DNA from: AP-15 sp963733945
Lineage (GTDB): Bacteria; Pseudomonadota; Alphaproteobacteria; ATCC43930; CGMCC-115725
Assembly: GCA_963733945.1 (NCBI GenBank)
Contig: CAVTFD010000014.1
Coordinates: 124,001 to 188,000, forward strand
Direction of reading: 5' to 3'
DNA length: 64,000 nt
The notes below the pieces were generated by a model. That model made no database searches. It worked only from the letters and a program-made list of their open reading frames with translations, and was not told the origin of the DNA. Both the position numbers and the translations under genes were made by a program. The stretch's first letter is position 1; the number at the start of each line of letters is the position of its first letter. Below are positions 25,041 to 33,348 of this stretch, piece after piece.

Positions 25041-25868
25041 TCAGTTTGGGTGGAAGACGAGGGTGCGAAGCTCGATGCTCTCGCGCGGGAAGGCGTCGGG
25101 CGGAGTCGTTGGGTCGGTGAACGAGGTGTGCGGCATAAAGCGGGCGCGCCCGTCGGTCTTGGTGTCGGCGATCTTGAGCAGAAGCGCCTGTTCGCGCCGC
25201 ATCTCGGGCACGTAGTACCATTCGTGGGCCGGGTTATAGGTAACCGAGTAGGTCTCGCCGACGCGCTCGCGATAGACCAGATCGGACGGCACCAGATCGG
25301 CCGGATCGACGGTGCGCGCGTCGCACACTGCGAGCGGCGAATCCTGCAGCGGCCCGCGGATCGGCCGCCACAGATTGATCACCTGGACACGGCCTTTGAG
25401 CAATGCCTCGGCCTCGTCAGGCAGCAGATCGCGCACTCGCTGCGGACCGGACCGCGAGGTGTGGTCGACATGGACCCGGGTCGCCGGCTGCGGCGGCACG
25501 CCCGGCGCGCGCCTTGTCGCCCCCGGTACGCGGCGGCGCTGCAGGTGGTCGAAGATGAAGACGCGGCTGGCGCCGGTTTTCTCGGCGATAAACCGCTCCG
25601 CCTCGGGGTAATAGACCCGGCGCACCTCTTCATCATCCCAGAAGTCGCTGACCGCGGTCTGCTGTTCGACCAGGGCGAAGCCCTGGCGGTCGAGTTCGAT
25701 TTCCGCAGCGATCGGCCGCATGTCGCGGATGTGTACCCGGTGCGGCTCGGGCGTCATGTTCGAGCTGACCTCGCCGACGTCATAGGCGTAATAGCGTGGC
25801 CGCTCGGCCATCGGCGCCAGATAATTCAGCTCGGCCTCGACATAGGGAAGAGTGGCGAAATGGCTCAT
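25041..25868 (-). CDS. CmcJ/NvfI-family oxidoreductase (Fe/2-oxoglutarate type)
   Basis: 275 residues with the conserved order of this family: ATLPYVEAELNYL at the start, RVHVDHTS giving the HxD of the iron triad near residue 132, INLWRPIRGPLQDSPLAVCDA, and a late histidine in MPHTSFTDP with RESIELRTLVF near the end. Characterised relatives act in cephamycin and fungal meroterpenoid pathways; most bacterial copies have unknown substrates. AAGGAGG lies 8 nt before the ATG. It follows a DUF1127 gene and a short coupled reading frame on the same strand. Confidence 0.8.
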   Translation of the reverse strand: MSHFATLPYVEAELNYLAPMAERPRYYAYDVGEVSSNMTPEPHRVHIRDMRPIAAEIELDRQGFALVEQQTAVSDFWDDEEVRRVYYPEAERFIAEKTGASRVFIFDHLQRRRVPGATRRAPGVPPQPATRVHVDHTSRSGPQRVRDLLPDEAEALLKGRVQVINLWRPIRGPLQDSPLAVCDARTVDPADLVPSDLVYRERVGETYSVTYNPAHEWYYVPEMRREQALLLKIADTKTDGRARFMPHTSFTDPTTPPDAFPRESIELRTLVFHPN

Positions 25869-25901
25869 AGCCTGGTCCTCCTTGGTGTTTCAAAGGGTCG
25901 C

Positions 25902-26063
25902 TCAAAAGGGCGGAAACCGCAACGTTTCAGTCCAGGGTTTCTGTTCCGGCCTGCTGGCTGGCAGCGGAACCCGAGCCAACAACGCGCCGATGGCGCGCGC
26001 GGCACGGCGCAAAGTCCCGATGCGGGGCGATTTGCGCTCGTCGGTATGTGTTCTCATCATCAT
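25902..26063 (-). CDS. Candidate 53-residue basic protein, coupled to DUF1127 gene
   Basis: A short reading frame starts at an ATG (three in tandem) that shares one base with the stop of the upstream DUF1127 gene (TAATG), with GGAGGG six bases before it, a typical coupled arrangement. The product is basic, with TLRRAARAIGALLARVPLP as a likely amphipathic helix and a C-terminal PWTETLRFPPF. No family recognised. It ends 33 nt before the CmcJ-like gene. The ribosome site and coupling are the evidence; expression is unproven. Confidence 0.5.
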   Translation of the reverse strand: MMMRTHTDERKSPRIGTLRRAARAIGALLARVPLPASRPEQKPWTETLRFPPF

Positions 26064-26293
26064 TATTCCCTCCAGAACGGCTTGTTAGCCAAAAACTCGG
26101 CGTCGGCGCGGCTGATGCCGATATCCGCGAGCATTCGGTCGTCGAGCGTGGCGAGTTGGCCGCGACCCTTTGAACGCCGCCGCCATTCTCGCAACGCCTC
26201 GAATAGTCGAGGGATGGCGTTGCCTGCGGTATGCGCAGAGCGGCGTGCCCTGGCATTACGCCCGCCCAAATCCTCGAACCTGATTGCACTCAT
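26063..26293 (-). CDS. DUF1127 small protein (YjiS-like)
   Basis: 76-residue protein with the defining C-terminal DUF1127 motif: LREWRRRSKGRGQLATLDDRMLADIGISRADAE, an arginine-rich segment followed by LxxLDDrmLxDIGisR. Such small proteins are frequent in Alphaproteobacteria; some bind RNA or affect phosphate and carbon metabolism in Agrobacterium and Rhodobacter. It is divergent from a GcvA-like LysR regulator, which could control it. Confidence 0.85.
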   Translation of the reverse strand: MSAIRFEDLGGRNARARRSAHTAGNAIPRLFEALREWRRRSKGRGQLATLDDRMLADIGISRADAEFLANKPFWRE

Positions 26294-26423
26294 GTGAAAG
26301 CCTCTAACCCGTGTCAGCGCATGACCGCGCTTGCAAACAACTTTCCTGCCCCTTAAATGCGAGCGATGACATCGATCCGCAAACGAGAGTTTTTCAGGCC
26401 CGAATTAGAATTTCTCATGTCTG

Positions 26424-27404
26424 ATGAATGACCATATGCCACCTCTGAGCGCGCTGCGCGCCTTCGAAGCAGCCGCCCGCCATATGAGCTTCAGCAAAGC
26501 GGCTGAAGAGCTGTTCGTGACCCCGGCCGCAATCAGCCATCAGATTCATGCCCTGGAGCAGGACCTCGGGGTCAGGCTGTTTCACCGCCTCAACCGGTCA
26601 ATCGCGCTGACTGCGTCGGCGCAGGTGCTATTGCCCGGGCTGTCGCAGGCGTTCTCCGGGATCCAGTCCTCGGTCAGGCGCTTACGAGCGCACAACGACA
26701 CCGGGTCGTTGACAGTGACCGCGTCACCTTCCTTTGCCGCTAAGTGGCTGGTATTGCGCCTGCACCGGTTCCAGGAACGATGGGCCGAGGTCGATGTGCG
26801 AATTTCGGCCACCGACGAGGTCGTCGATCTGAGCAAAGGTGATTTCGACATCGCCATCCGCTACGGCACCGGGCATTACCCGGGGCTCGACGTCGAATTG
26901 CTGTTTACGAACGAGGTGTTCCCGGCTTGCAGCCCGCAATTGCTCGCCGACGGGCCGCCGCTGCGCACGCCGGATGATTTGCGGCATCATGCGCTGATTC
27001 ACGATCAGGCGATCGAGCGCGATCCGCTGGTGCCGACCTGGCCGATGTGGCTGAAAGCCGCCGGGGTCAAGGATGTCGCAGCGACGGCCGGGCTCAGCTT
27101 CAACAATATGAGCCTGGCGCTCGACGCGGCGATCGCCGGGCATGGCGTAGTGCTGGCCTACAGCACGATCGCGGCCGCCGATCTCGCCGCCGGCCGGCTG
27201 GTGCGGCTGTTCTCATTGGCGCTGCCCGACCAGTTCGCCTACTACATCGTCACCGCGCCGGGGGCGCTCGAACGGCCCAAAGTGCGGGCCTTCCGACAAT
27301 GGCTGCGCGAGGAAGCTGATCGGCAGCCCGAGGCGGCGGCGTCACCGGCCGGCCGAGCACCGCCGCTAGCCGACAGGCTCGAGATCAGCCCATTGTCGAG
27401 TTGA
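26424..27404 (+). CDS. LysR-type transcriptional regulator, GcvA-like
   Basis: 326 residues. The winged-helix DNA-binding domain occupies residues 1-65 (PPLSALRAFEAAARHMSFSKAAEEL, then TPAAISHQIHALEQDLGVRLF), typical of the GcvA branch. The effector domain follows from TVTASPSFAAKWLV to residue 290, with the GHGVVLAYSTIAAADLAAGRLVRLF motif near the end. Effector unknown. Divergent from the DUF1127 gene with a 130-nt intergenic region that likely holds its operator, and its 3' end overlaps the convergent SDR gene by about 20 nt. Confidence 0.88.
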   Translation: MNDHMPPLSALRAFEAAARHMSFSKAAEELFVTPAAISHQIHALEQDLGVRLFHRLNRSIALTASAQVLLPGLSQAFSGIQSSVRRLRAHNDTGSLTVTASPSFAAKWLVLRLHRFQERWAEVDVRISATDEVVDLSKGDFDIAIRYGTGHYPGLDVELLFTNEVFPACSPQLLADGPPLRTPDDLRHHALIHDQAIERDPLVPTWPMWLKAAGVKDVAATAGLSFNNMSLALDAAIAGHGVVLAYSTIAAADLAAGRLVRLFSLALPDQFAYYIVTAPGALERPKVRAFRQWLREEADRQPEAAASPAGRAPPLADRLEISPLSS

Positions 27405-28170
27405 AGGCGCCGCCGTCGAGCAGCAGGTTCTGGCCGACAATAAAGCCGGAGGACGCGGCGCACAAAAAGGCGCAGGCGTCACCGAATTCCGCCGGGTCGC
27501 CGACGCGGCCCGTGGGGTTCGTCGAGCCGCGCTTGGCCAGCATCTCCTCGAATGAAAGATTCTGCCGCTGCGCCTCGTACTCGATGCCCGAACGCAGCCG
27601 GTCGGTCAGGAACGGGCCGGGCAAGAGGCCATTGATCGTCACATTGTATTTCGCCACCTGGCGGGCAATGCCGGCGGAGAAGGCGGTCAGTCCGGCGCGC
27701 GCGCCGTTGCTCATGCCGAGATTGGCGATCGGCGATTTGACCGAGCCCGAGGTTATGTTGACGATGCGGCCAAACCTGCGCTCGCACATGCCGTCGACCG
27801 TGGACTTGATCAGCATGATCGGGGTCAGCATGTTGGCGTTGACCGCCTTTTGCCAGTCCTCGACCGACCATTCGCGAAAATCGCCATGCGGCGGACCGCC
27901 GCAATTGTTGACGAGGATGTCTGGGGCCGGGCAGGCGGCGAGGGCGGCGGCGCGGCCGGCTTCGGTGGAGATGTCGCCAGCGACGGCCGTCACTTTGGCG
28001 CCAGTCTCCTTCTGGATCTCCTCGGCGGTCTGCTCCAAGGTCTCCTTGGTTCGTGCGGTGATCACCAGCTCGACCCCGGCGCGGGCCAGCGCCGTGGCGC
28101 AAGCTCGCCCCAGCCCCTTGCTCGCCGCACAGACGATGGCCTTACGGCCGCGAATGCGCAAATCCAGCAT
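27385..28170 (-). CDS. SDR-family oxidoreductase lacking the usual Tyr-Lys pair
   Basis: 261-residue Rossmann-fold protein with the SDR cofactor loop CAASKGLGRA (residues 14-23), the NNCGGPPHG segment and a serine in NITSGSVKSP. Where classical SDRs have YxxxK, this protein reads SNGARAG, so the catalytic tyrosine and lysine are absent; an atypical subgroup of 'FabG-like' proteins with SNxxR is known. It may still bind NAD(P)(H) but its chemistry is uncertain. Convergent with the LysR gene. No operon partner obvious. Confidence 0.82.
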   Translation of the reverse strand: MLDLRIRGRKAIVCAASKGLGRACATALARAGVELVITARTKETLEQTAEEIQKETGAKVTAVAGDISTEAGRAAALAACPAPDILVNNCGGPPHGDFREWSVEDWQKAVNANMLTPIMLIKSTVDGMCERRFGRIVNITSGSVKSPIANLGMSNGARAGLTAFSAGIARQVAKYNVTINGLLPGPFLTDRLRSGIEYEAQRQNLSFEEMLAKRGSTNPTGRVGDPAEFGDACAFLCAASSGFIVGQNLLLDGGAFNSTMG

Positions 28171-28265
28171 ATCGTCCTCCGCCCTGGTAGATCAGCCTTC
28201 CCGCATGGGTGTAGCCTGGATCGGCGTTGTCGGCGACCGGAAAGAATTCCGCAAAAGGCGGCCCA

Positions 28266-28484
28266 ATGAAGCTGACCCTGACTTTCGATACCGCGCCCGC
28301 CGGCGTGTGTGCGAGCTTGGTTGAAGAATGGGAGGAGATCGGCGGGACGGCGAAGATGGCGCCGATGATCCGCCATTTTGATTCGGATGATGAGGCGATT
28401 GTCTGGGCGCGGTCGCTGGCGCGTCGCCGCGGGCTCGGCCAGGTCTTTCTCACCGACAACCGAAAAGCCGGCGCCCGGCAATGA
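28266..28484 (+). CDS. Small uncharacterised protein
   Basis: 72 residues beginning MKLTLTFDTAPAGVCASLVEEWEEIGG, with a basic/acid mixed second half (FDSDDEAIVWARSLARRRGLGQ). An AAGGCGG lies shortly before the ATG; an upstream in-frame start would add 13 residues. Predicted soluble alpha/beta fold; no family recognised. Codon use looks like its neighbours. Confidence 0.5.
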   Translation: MKLTLTFDTAPAGVCASLVEEWEEIGGTAKMAPMIRHFDSDDEAIVWARSLARRRGLGQVFLTDNRKAGARQ

Positions 28485-28506
28485 GCGTGAGGGTCGACGA
28501 TCGGCG

Positions 28507-29055
28507 TCAATACGGCCGGTAACCCGGCGGCGGACCGTAACCCGGCGGCGGGCCATAGCCCTGCGGCGGGCCGTAGCCGGACGGCGGGCCATAGCCCGGA
28601 TACATTGGCGCCCCAGGTGGCGGTGCGAAGCCGGGCACCTGGTTGCCGTGGGCCGCCATGCATTCGCCGAACATCACGTCGTATTGCTGCTGCAGCGACA
28701 TCTGGGCATAGGCCGAGTTGCTGGCGCCCGCCACCGTGCCGAGGCCCGCTCCCGAGGCGGCTCCGATCGCAGCGCCCCGGCCACCGCCCACTGCCCCTCC
28801 TATGGCGGCACCCAGGGCGGTGGTGAAGAGCGCTGTGCCGACCGCCTGGTTGTTGGCGGCGGCAGCGCCTGCCGCGGTCTGATTATAGGCGAATTGCGAG
28901 CAGACCTGTTGATCGGAGGTAAACGCGTCGAACGTCTTGCCCGGCCCGGGTGCAACCGGGATCGTCGGCCCCATTGGAGGCGCCACGCAAGCCGCCAAGG
29001 AAACCAACAGCGCCAGGGCGCCGGCCGCTCGCGGATCGATACGCTTCATCTTCAT
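28507..29055 (-). CDS. Glycine-zipper lipoprotein with proline-tyrosine repeat tail
   Basis: About 182 residues. The N-terminus is a lipoprotein signal ending in LVSLAAC, so the protein should be lipidated at the cysteine. The middle has a glycine zipper (AALGAAIGGAVGGGRGAAIGAA and AGLGTVAGA), as in YMGG-type outer-membrane-associated proteins. The C-terminus repeats GYGPP(P/Q/S)G about five times, a low-complexity tail. ATG 29055 or 29049 are both possible. Likely cell-envelope role; no specific partner is visible. Confidence 0.72.
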   Translation of the reverse strand: MKMKRIDPRAAGALALLVSLAACVAPPMGPTIPVAPGPGKTFDAFTSDQQVCSQFAYNQTAAGAAAANNQAVGTALFTTALGAAIGGAVGGGRGAAIGAASGAGLGTVAGASNSAYAQMSLQQQYDVMFGECMAAHGNQVPGFAPPPGAPMYPGYGPPSGYGPPQGYGPPPGYGPPPGYRPY

Positions 29056-29174
29056 AGCCTGTTCTATAAAAACCTGAACGCGATCATGCGGCGACGCCGA
29101 TATTCCAGGCAAGCGATAAGCGCGCCGGTCTGTTGATCATTCGCACACCTGGCACCGTAGAGCCGGCGGCCTCT

Positions 29175-30194
29175 CTAGGAGTGGGCAAATTCCGGCATGA
29201 CTTCGCGGGCGAAGGTTCTCAGCGCTGAAAGCGAGCCGCCGACATCGATGACCATGACATATTCGACTCCACCCGCCTGGAGCCGCTTGAGGCGGCCGAC
29301 GATCTCGTCCGGAGTACCGATCAGCGCGTCGGTTTCGGTGGCCCGGTGCATTTCTTCCGCCGACATCGCCCGGCGCGGCCTGCCGAGAGTTGGCGCTTCT
29401 CCGGTCGGCGACAGCGACAATTGCTGAACATTGCGCATGAAGGTCATGCGCAATTCGTGCGCCGCCTCGCGTTCTTCCGGGGTCACCGCGATGTGCAATG
29501 CCCGGGTCAGCCCTACGGTCATCGGATCGAACCGGCGGCCCTGTGCCTCGACCGCTTTGCGGTAGATCCCGATATTCTCGGCGACGAGTTCCGGGCTGCC
29601 GGCCTGACCGAGCAGCAGGTTGAAGCGGTCTTCGGCCGCCTTGCGGATCGACGGCGCGCTTTGGGCGCCGATCCACAACGGAGGATGTGGCTTTTGTACC
29701 GGCGCCGGCTCGATGACGACATCTTCGTAATGCCAGCGTCTACCGTGATGCGAGAAGCGGCCCTTAGCGGTCCACGCCTTGCACAGAAACTCGATCGCCT
29801 CGTCATAGCGTTCGCCGACTTCCTCCATCGGCATGCAAAAGCCGTGAAACTCGCCCCAGCGATAGCCCTTGCCGATACCCAAATCGAGACGGCCGTTGGA
29901 TAGCAGGTCCAATGTCGCCGCCTGTTCGGCAAGCAACGCCGGGTTATGCCACGGCAACACCAGCACCGCGGTGCCGAGCCGGATCCGGGAGGTCTTCGCC
30001 GCCAGATAGGTCAGAAAGCTCAGAGTCGCGGAGATTTGGCCGAATCCGGTGAAATGATGCTCGACCAAAAAGACACTGTGAAAACCGAGCGCCTCGGCCT
30101 CGCAGATGTAGTCGATGTAGTCGGTGTATATCTGGCTGTCGCTGGCTTGCTCCCCGATCTCGGTGCGCGCGCCGCCGAACAATCCGAAACGCAT
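29175..30194 (-). CDS. LLM-class flavin-dependent oxidoreductase
   Basis: 339-residue luciferase-like monooxygenase fold. Begins MRFGLFGGARTEIG, contains SVFLVEHHFTGFG, LGTAVLVLPWHNPALLAEQ, DLLSNGRLDLGIGKGYRWGEFHGF and LWIGAQSAPSI, all typical of the F420- or FMN-dependent LLM superfamily. ATG 30194 is chosen; a longer frame adds an unrelated low-complexity N-terminus. The gene follows an aldo/keto reductase by about 30 nt on the same strand. Substrate unknown. Confidence 0.87.
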   Translation of the reverse strand: MRFGLFGGARTEIGEQASDSQIYTDYIDYICEAEALGFHSVFLVEHHFTGFGQISATLSFLTYLAAKTSRIRLGTAVLVLPWHNPALLAEQAATLDLLSNGRLDLGIGKGYRWGEFHGFCMPMEEVGERYDEAIEFLCKAWTAKGRFSHHGRRWHYEDVVIEPAPVQKPHPPLWIGAQSAPSIRKAAEDRFNLLLGQAGSPELVAENIGIYRKAVEAQGRRFDPMTVGLTRALHIAVTPEEREAAHELRMTFMRNVQQLSLSPTGEAPTLGRPRRAMSAEEMHRATETDALIGTPDEIVGRLKRLQAGGVEYVMVIDVGGSLSALRTFAREVMPEFAHS

Positions 30195-30225
30195 GATGGA
30201 TACTCCTAGGTGCGGCGGCGCTGCC

Positions 30226-31206
30226 TCAGATTCCCAGCGTCCTGGCATAGGCCTCGGGATAGCGCTGCCCGGCGGCAGCGCCGGGCTGGAAGATCTCCTC
30301 AAGCGCCGCCAACGTCGCCGCTGACAGCGTAATCTCGGCCGCCGCGGAGTTCTCCTCTAGCCGCTGCCGGTGGCTGGTCCCGGGGATCGGCACGATATAG
30401 TCGCCGCGCGACAATACCCAGGCGATCGCCAGCTGGGCCGGCGTGTATCCCTCGGTTGCTGCGAGCCGTCGCAGTTCGGCGACGAGGTCGAGGTTATGCG
30501 CCAGATTTCCCGGTTCGAAGCGTGGCATATGCCGGCGCGCGTCTTTGGCGCCAAGATCGTCCTGCGTGGCAACAGCGCCCGTCAGAAAGCCGCGGCCAAG
30601 CGGGCTATAGGCGACAAACCCGATGCCGAGCCTTTGGCAGAGCGGCAGAATGGTGTGCTCGACGTCTCGCGACCACAGCGAATATTCGATTTGGACAGCC
30701 GACAGCGGATGGGTCGCATGCGCGCGGCGGATCGTCTCCTCCCCGGCCTCCGAAATGCCGAGAAATCGGACCTTGCCCTCGCGCACGAGTTCGCCCATCG
30801 CGCCGACCGTGTCCTCGATCGGCACCCTAGGATCGACGCGGTGGATGTAATAGAGGTCGATGATGTCGGTCCCGAGCCGCGCGAGACTCCTCTCGCAGGC
30901 GAGCCGTACATATTCCGGCCTACCCTCTCCCGCCGCCGACCCGTCGGGATTGCGCCCCATATTGCCGAATTTGGTCGCGATTACATATTTGTCGCGGCGT
31001 CCCTTCAAAACACGAGCGATCAGCTCCTCGTTGCGGCCCTGGCCATAGGCATCGGAACTGTCGAGAAAGCCGACGCCGATCGCGGCCGCGAGCTCCAAGG
31101 TCGCGAGCGCCGCAGCCGGGTCGGGCTCGCCGTAGAACGGCGTCATCGTCGCGCAGCCGAGGCCGATCGCGGAAACTTCCAATTCACCGAGTTTGCGGCG
31201 TTGCAT
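30226..31206 (-). CDS. Aldo/keto reductase
   Basis: 326-residue NADPH-dependent TIM-barrel reductase. The AKR tetrad is visible: Asp in DSSDAYG (near residue 49), Tyr five residues on, Lys in ATKFG near 84, and His in YYIHRVD near 122. Also LGISEAGEETIRRA, YSPLGRGFLTG and the cofactor region PIPGTSHRQRLEENSAA. Of the AKR13/YghZ-like type of general stress reductases. Probably cotranscribed with the LLM gene. Confidence 0.9.
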   Translation of the reverse strand: MQRRKLGELEVSAIGLGCATMTPFYGEPDPAAALATLELAAAIGVGFLDSSDAYGQGRNEELIARVLKGRRDKYVIATKFGNMGRNPDGSAAGEGRPEYVRLACERSLARLGTDIIDLYYIHRVDPRVPIEDTVGAMGELVREGKVRFLGISEAGEETIRRAHATHPLSAVQIEYSLWSRDVEHTILPLCQRLGIGFVAYSPLGRGFLTGAVATQDDLGAKDARRHMPRFEPGNLAHNLDLVAELRRLAATEGYTPAQLAIAWVLSRGDYIVPIPGTSHRQRLEENSAAAEITLSAATLAALEEIFQPGAAAGQRYPEAYARTLGI

Positions 31207-31345
31207 CTGGCGCCAATTCCCATCAGTCGTATGGGCGATAGAGCCTCATCCTAGCGCGACTTGGAAATTTCAAGAAAGACGCCGCAGCTGTCTTTGCCGC
31301 GCGGCCAAGGGTGACAGCTTTGCACCGGAACACTAAGCTGGTGGC

Positions 31346-32239
31346 ATGGATGGCGAGCTTTCCTGCGGGGTTATCGATCTGCAGCGGCCGGGGTCGGGGC
31401 GGCTGCCACTAATTCTTGCTTCGCCGCATAGCGGCTCCGACTATCCGGCCGATTTCGTCGCCGCCTCGCGGCTAGATCCGCTGGCCTTGAGACGATCCGA
31501 GGACAGTTTTGTCGACGAATTATTCGGCGCGGCCCCAAGCCTCGGCGCACCCTTGCTGTCGGCGTGTTTCCCGCGCGCCTATCTCGACGTCAACCGTGAG
31601 GCCTACGAGCTCGATCCAACAATGTTCTCCGATGCGCTGCCGGAATTCGTCAATGCCGGCTCGCCGCGGGTGCGCATGGGTTTGGGCACGATCGCCCGGA
31701 TCGTCGCCAATGGCGAAGAGATCTATTCCGGCAAGCTCTATTTCGCCGACGCGCGGCGGCGCATCGAAGGCCTCTACCATCCCTATCATCAGGCTCTGAG
31801 CCGGCTGGTCGAGGAGACCGAGGCATTATTCGGCGGTTATCTGCTGATCGATTGCCACTCGATGCCGTCGGCCGCCGGCGTGGGCTGCGGGCCCAACGGG
31901 GCCGACATTGTGCTCGGCGATTGCCACGGCGCCGCCTGTGCCCCTGCGATCCTCGAAGCTGCGCGCCAGTTCCTCGCCGAGCGCGGCTTTGCCGTCGCGG
32001 TCAACGCACCCTATGCCGGCGGGTTCACTACCGATCATTATGGCGATCCGCGTCGTTGCCGCCATGCCCTGCAGATCGAGATCAACCGTGCGCTCTACAT
32101 GGATGAGCGCAATTTTCGACGAAAGGCCCGCTTTGCTCAACTTGCCGCGGAGATGGGCGAACTTATCCGCCGGCTGAGCCTGGCCGCGCAGGAGTGCTTG
32201 GCCGACACCTCTGGTAGAATATCCGCAACGCCGCCGTAA
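31346..32239 (+). CDS. N-formylglutamate amidohydrolase family protein
   Basis: 297 residues of the PF05013 family, zinc enzymes that release L-glutamate from N-formyl-L-glutamate at the end of histidine degradation. Motifs: LILASPHSGSDYP, SEDSFVDELF, ACFPRAYLDVNREAYELDP and LLIDCHSMPS, the last with the presumed metal-binding D/H pair, then TTDHYGDP and LQIEINRALYMDE. No hut genes are seen nearby, so the amide substrate may differ. The position just upstream of phhA is not an obvious pathway link. Confidence 0.85.
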   Translation: MDGELSCGVIDLQRPGSGRLPLILASPHSGSDYPADFVAASRLDPLALRRSEDSFVDELFGAAPSLGAPLLSACFPRAYLDVNREAYELDPTMFSDALPEFVNAGSPRVRMGLGTIARIVANGEEIYSGKLYFADARRRIEGLYHPYHQALSRLVEETEALFGGYLLIDCHSMPSAAGVGCGPNGADIVLGDCHGAACAPAILEAARQFLAERGFAVAVNAPYAGGFTTDHYGDPRRCRHALQIEINRALYMDERNFRRKARFAQLAAEMGELIRRLSLAAQECLADTSGRISATPP

Positions 32240-32293
32240 TTGACCGGAAGCGCCGGCATTCTCACTTCATGAGAAGAGGGCGCGGAGAGGTTG

Positions 32294-33184
32294 ATGAGCA
32301 GGAACGAGCCGCGGGCGGTCTCGGATTTTACGATCGAGCAGAACTGGCAGGGCTACAGCGAGGAGGAGCACGCGGTCTGGCGGCTGCTGTTCGAGCGCCA
32401 GCAGAAATTGCTGGTCGGGCGCGCCTGTGGCGAATATCTCGACGGGCTCGGCGCGCTAGGTGTCGCCGCGGGCGGCATTCCCGATTTTCGCCGGCTCAGC
32501 GATGTTCTCGAGCGGACCACCGGATGGCGGATCGTGGCGGTGCCGGGCCTCGTCCCCGATGCCGTGTTCTTCGGCCATCTCGCGCGGCGCCGTTTTCCGT
32601 CGACCTGCTTCATCCGCCGCCCCGACCAGCTCGATTATCTCCAAGAGCCTGACGTTTTCCACGACATCTGCGGCCACGTGCCGCTGCTAATGAACCCGGT
32701 CTTCGCCGACTACATGCAGGCCTATGGCGAGGGCGGACTCAAGGCGCAGGGGCTCGGGCATCTGCAGCACTTGGCGCGGCTCTATTGGTACACGGTCGAA
32801 TTCGGTCTAATCGCGACCCCGGCTGGCCTGCGCATCTACGGCTCGGGAATCCTCTCGTCGGCCGGCGAATCGATCTATTGCCTTGACGACCCGCGGCCGC
32901 ATCGTCTGGGCTTTGATCTGCGCCGGGTCATGCGCACCCGCTATCGCATCGACCGATTCCAGGAAACCTATTTCGTAATCGACGATTTCGCGCAGTTGTT
33001 CGCGGCGACCCGCCCCGATTTCACGCCGATCTATCGCGAGATTGCCGTCTTGCCTGATTTCGATCCCGATGCGGTGCTGGACTGCGATCGCCGATTCGGC
33101 ACCGCCTTCGAGCACAAAAAAATGGGCCGCAGCTCAAAGCGCGACCCAAGTTTAGGGAGGAAACGCCTAGAAGACGTACGGTAA
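32294..33184 (+). CDS. phhA: Phenylalanine 4-monooxygenase
   Basis: Tetrahydropterin- and iron-dependent hydroxylase converting phenylalanine to tyrosine. 296 residues; typical opening FTIEQNWQGYSEEEH. The iron ligands are seen in VFHDICGHVPLL (two His near residues 127 and 132) and the Glu in YWYTVEFGL. Pterin and substrate contacts RIYGSGILSS and QETYFVID are present. The ATG at 32294 lies one codon after a TTG, with GGAGAGG nearby. Needs a pterin carbinolamine dehydratase (phhB), not seen in this window. Confidence 0.95.
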   Translation: MSRNEPRAVSDFTIEQNWQGYSEEEHAVWRLLFERQQKLLVGRACGEYLDGLGALGVAAGGIPDFRRLSDVLERTTGWRIVAVPGLVPDAVFFGHLARRRFPSTCFIRRPDQLDYLQEPDVFHDICGHVPLLMNPVFADYMQAYGEGGLKAQGLGHLQHLARLYWYTVEFGLIATPAGLRIYGSGILSSAGESIYCLDDPRPHRLGFDLRRVMRTRYRIDRFQETYFVIDDFAQLFAATRPDFTPIYREIAVLPDFDPDAVLDCDRRFGTAFEHKKMGRSSKRDPSLGRKRLEDVR

Positions 33185-33198
33185 GACCACAACCGGCG
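33181..33198. repeat. Imperfect direct repeat, copy 1
   Basis: GTAAGACCACAACCGGCG; matches the second copy 117 bp downstream in 16 of 18 bases. It begins at the last coding positions of phhA. Confidence 0.5.
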
Positions 33199-33206
33199 AT
33201 CGTTAC

Positions 33207-33232
33207 CGCAACGCACAATCTAATGTGTTGCG
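33207..33232. other. Imperfect inverted repeat in the phhA-otsB gap
   Basis: CGCAAC-G-CACAAT and ATGTGTTGCG are inverted arms around a short loop. No T-run follows, so terminator activity is doubtful; an operator is possible. Lies between phhA and otsB. Confidence 0.35.
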
Positions 33233-33297
33233 CCGAATTGTCAAGCGGCTTTTTCGAAACGTCTGGCATCGTTGGCGATTCCGGGGCAGATCAGGGA

Positions 33298-33315
33298 GTT
33301 AGACCACACCCGGCG
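33298..33315. repeat. Imperfect direct repeat, copy 2
   Basis: GTTAGACCACACCCGGCG, matching copy 1 in 16 of 18 positions; located about 34 nt before the otsB start. Followed by another short palindrome, TGTGC-AG-CGCACA. The pair could be operator sites for otsB. Confidence 0.45.
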
Positions 33316-33348
33316 GCAAAATAATGTGCAGCGCACAAGGACGCGATT

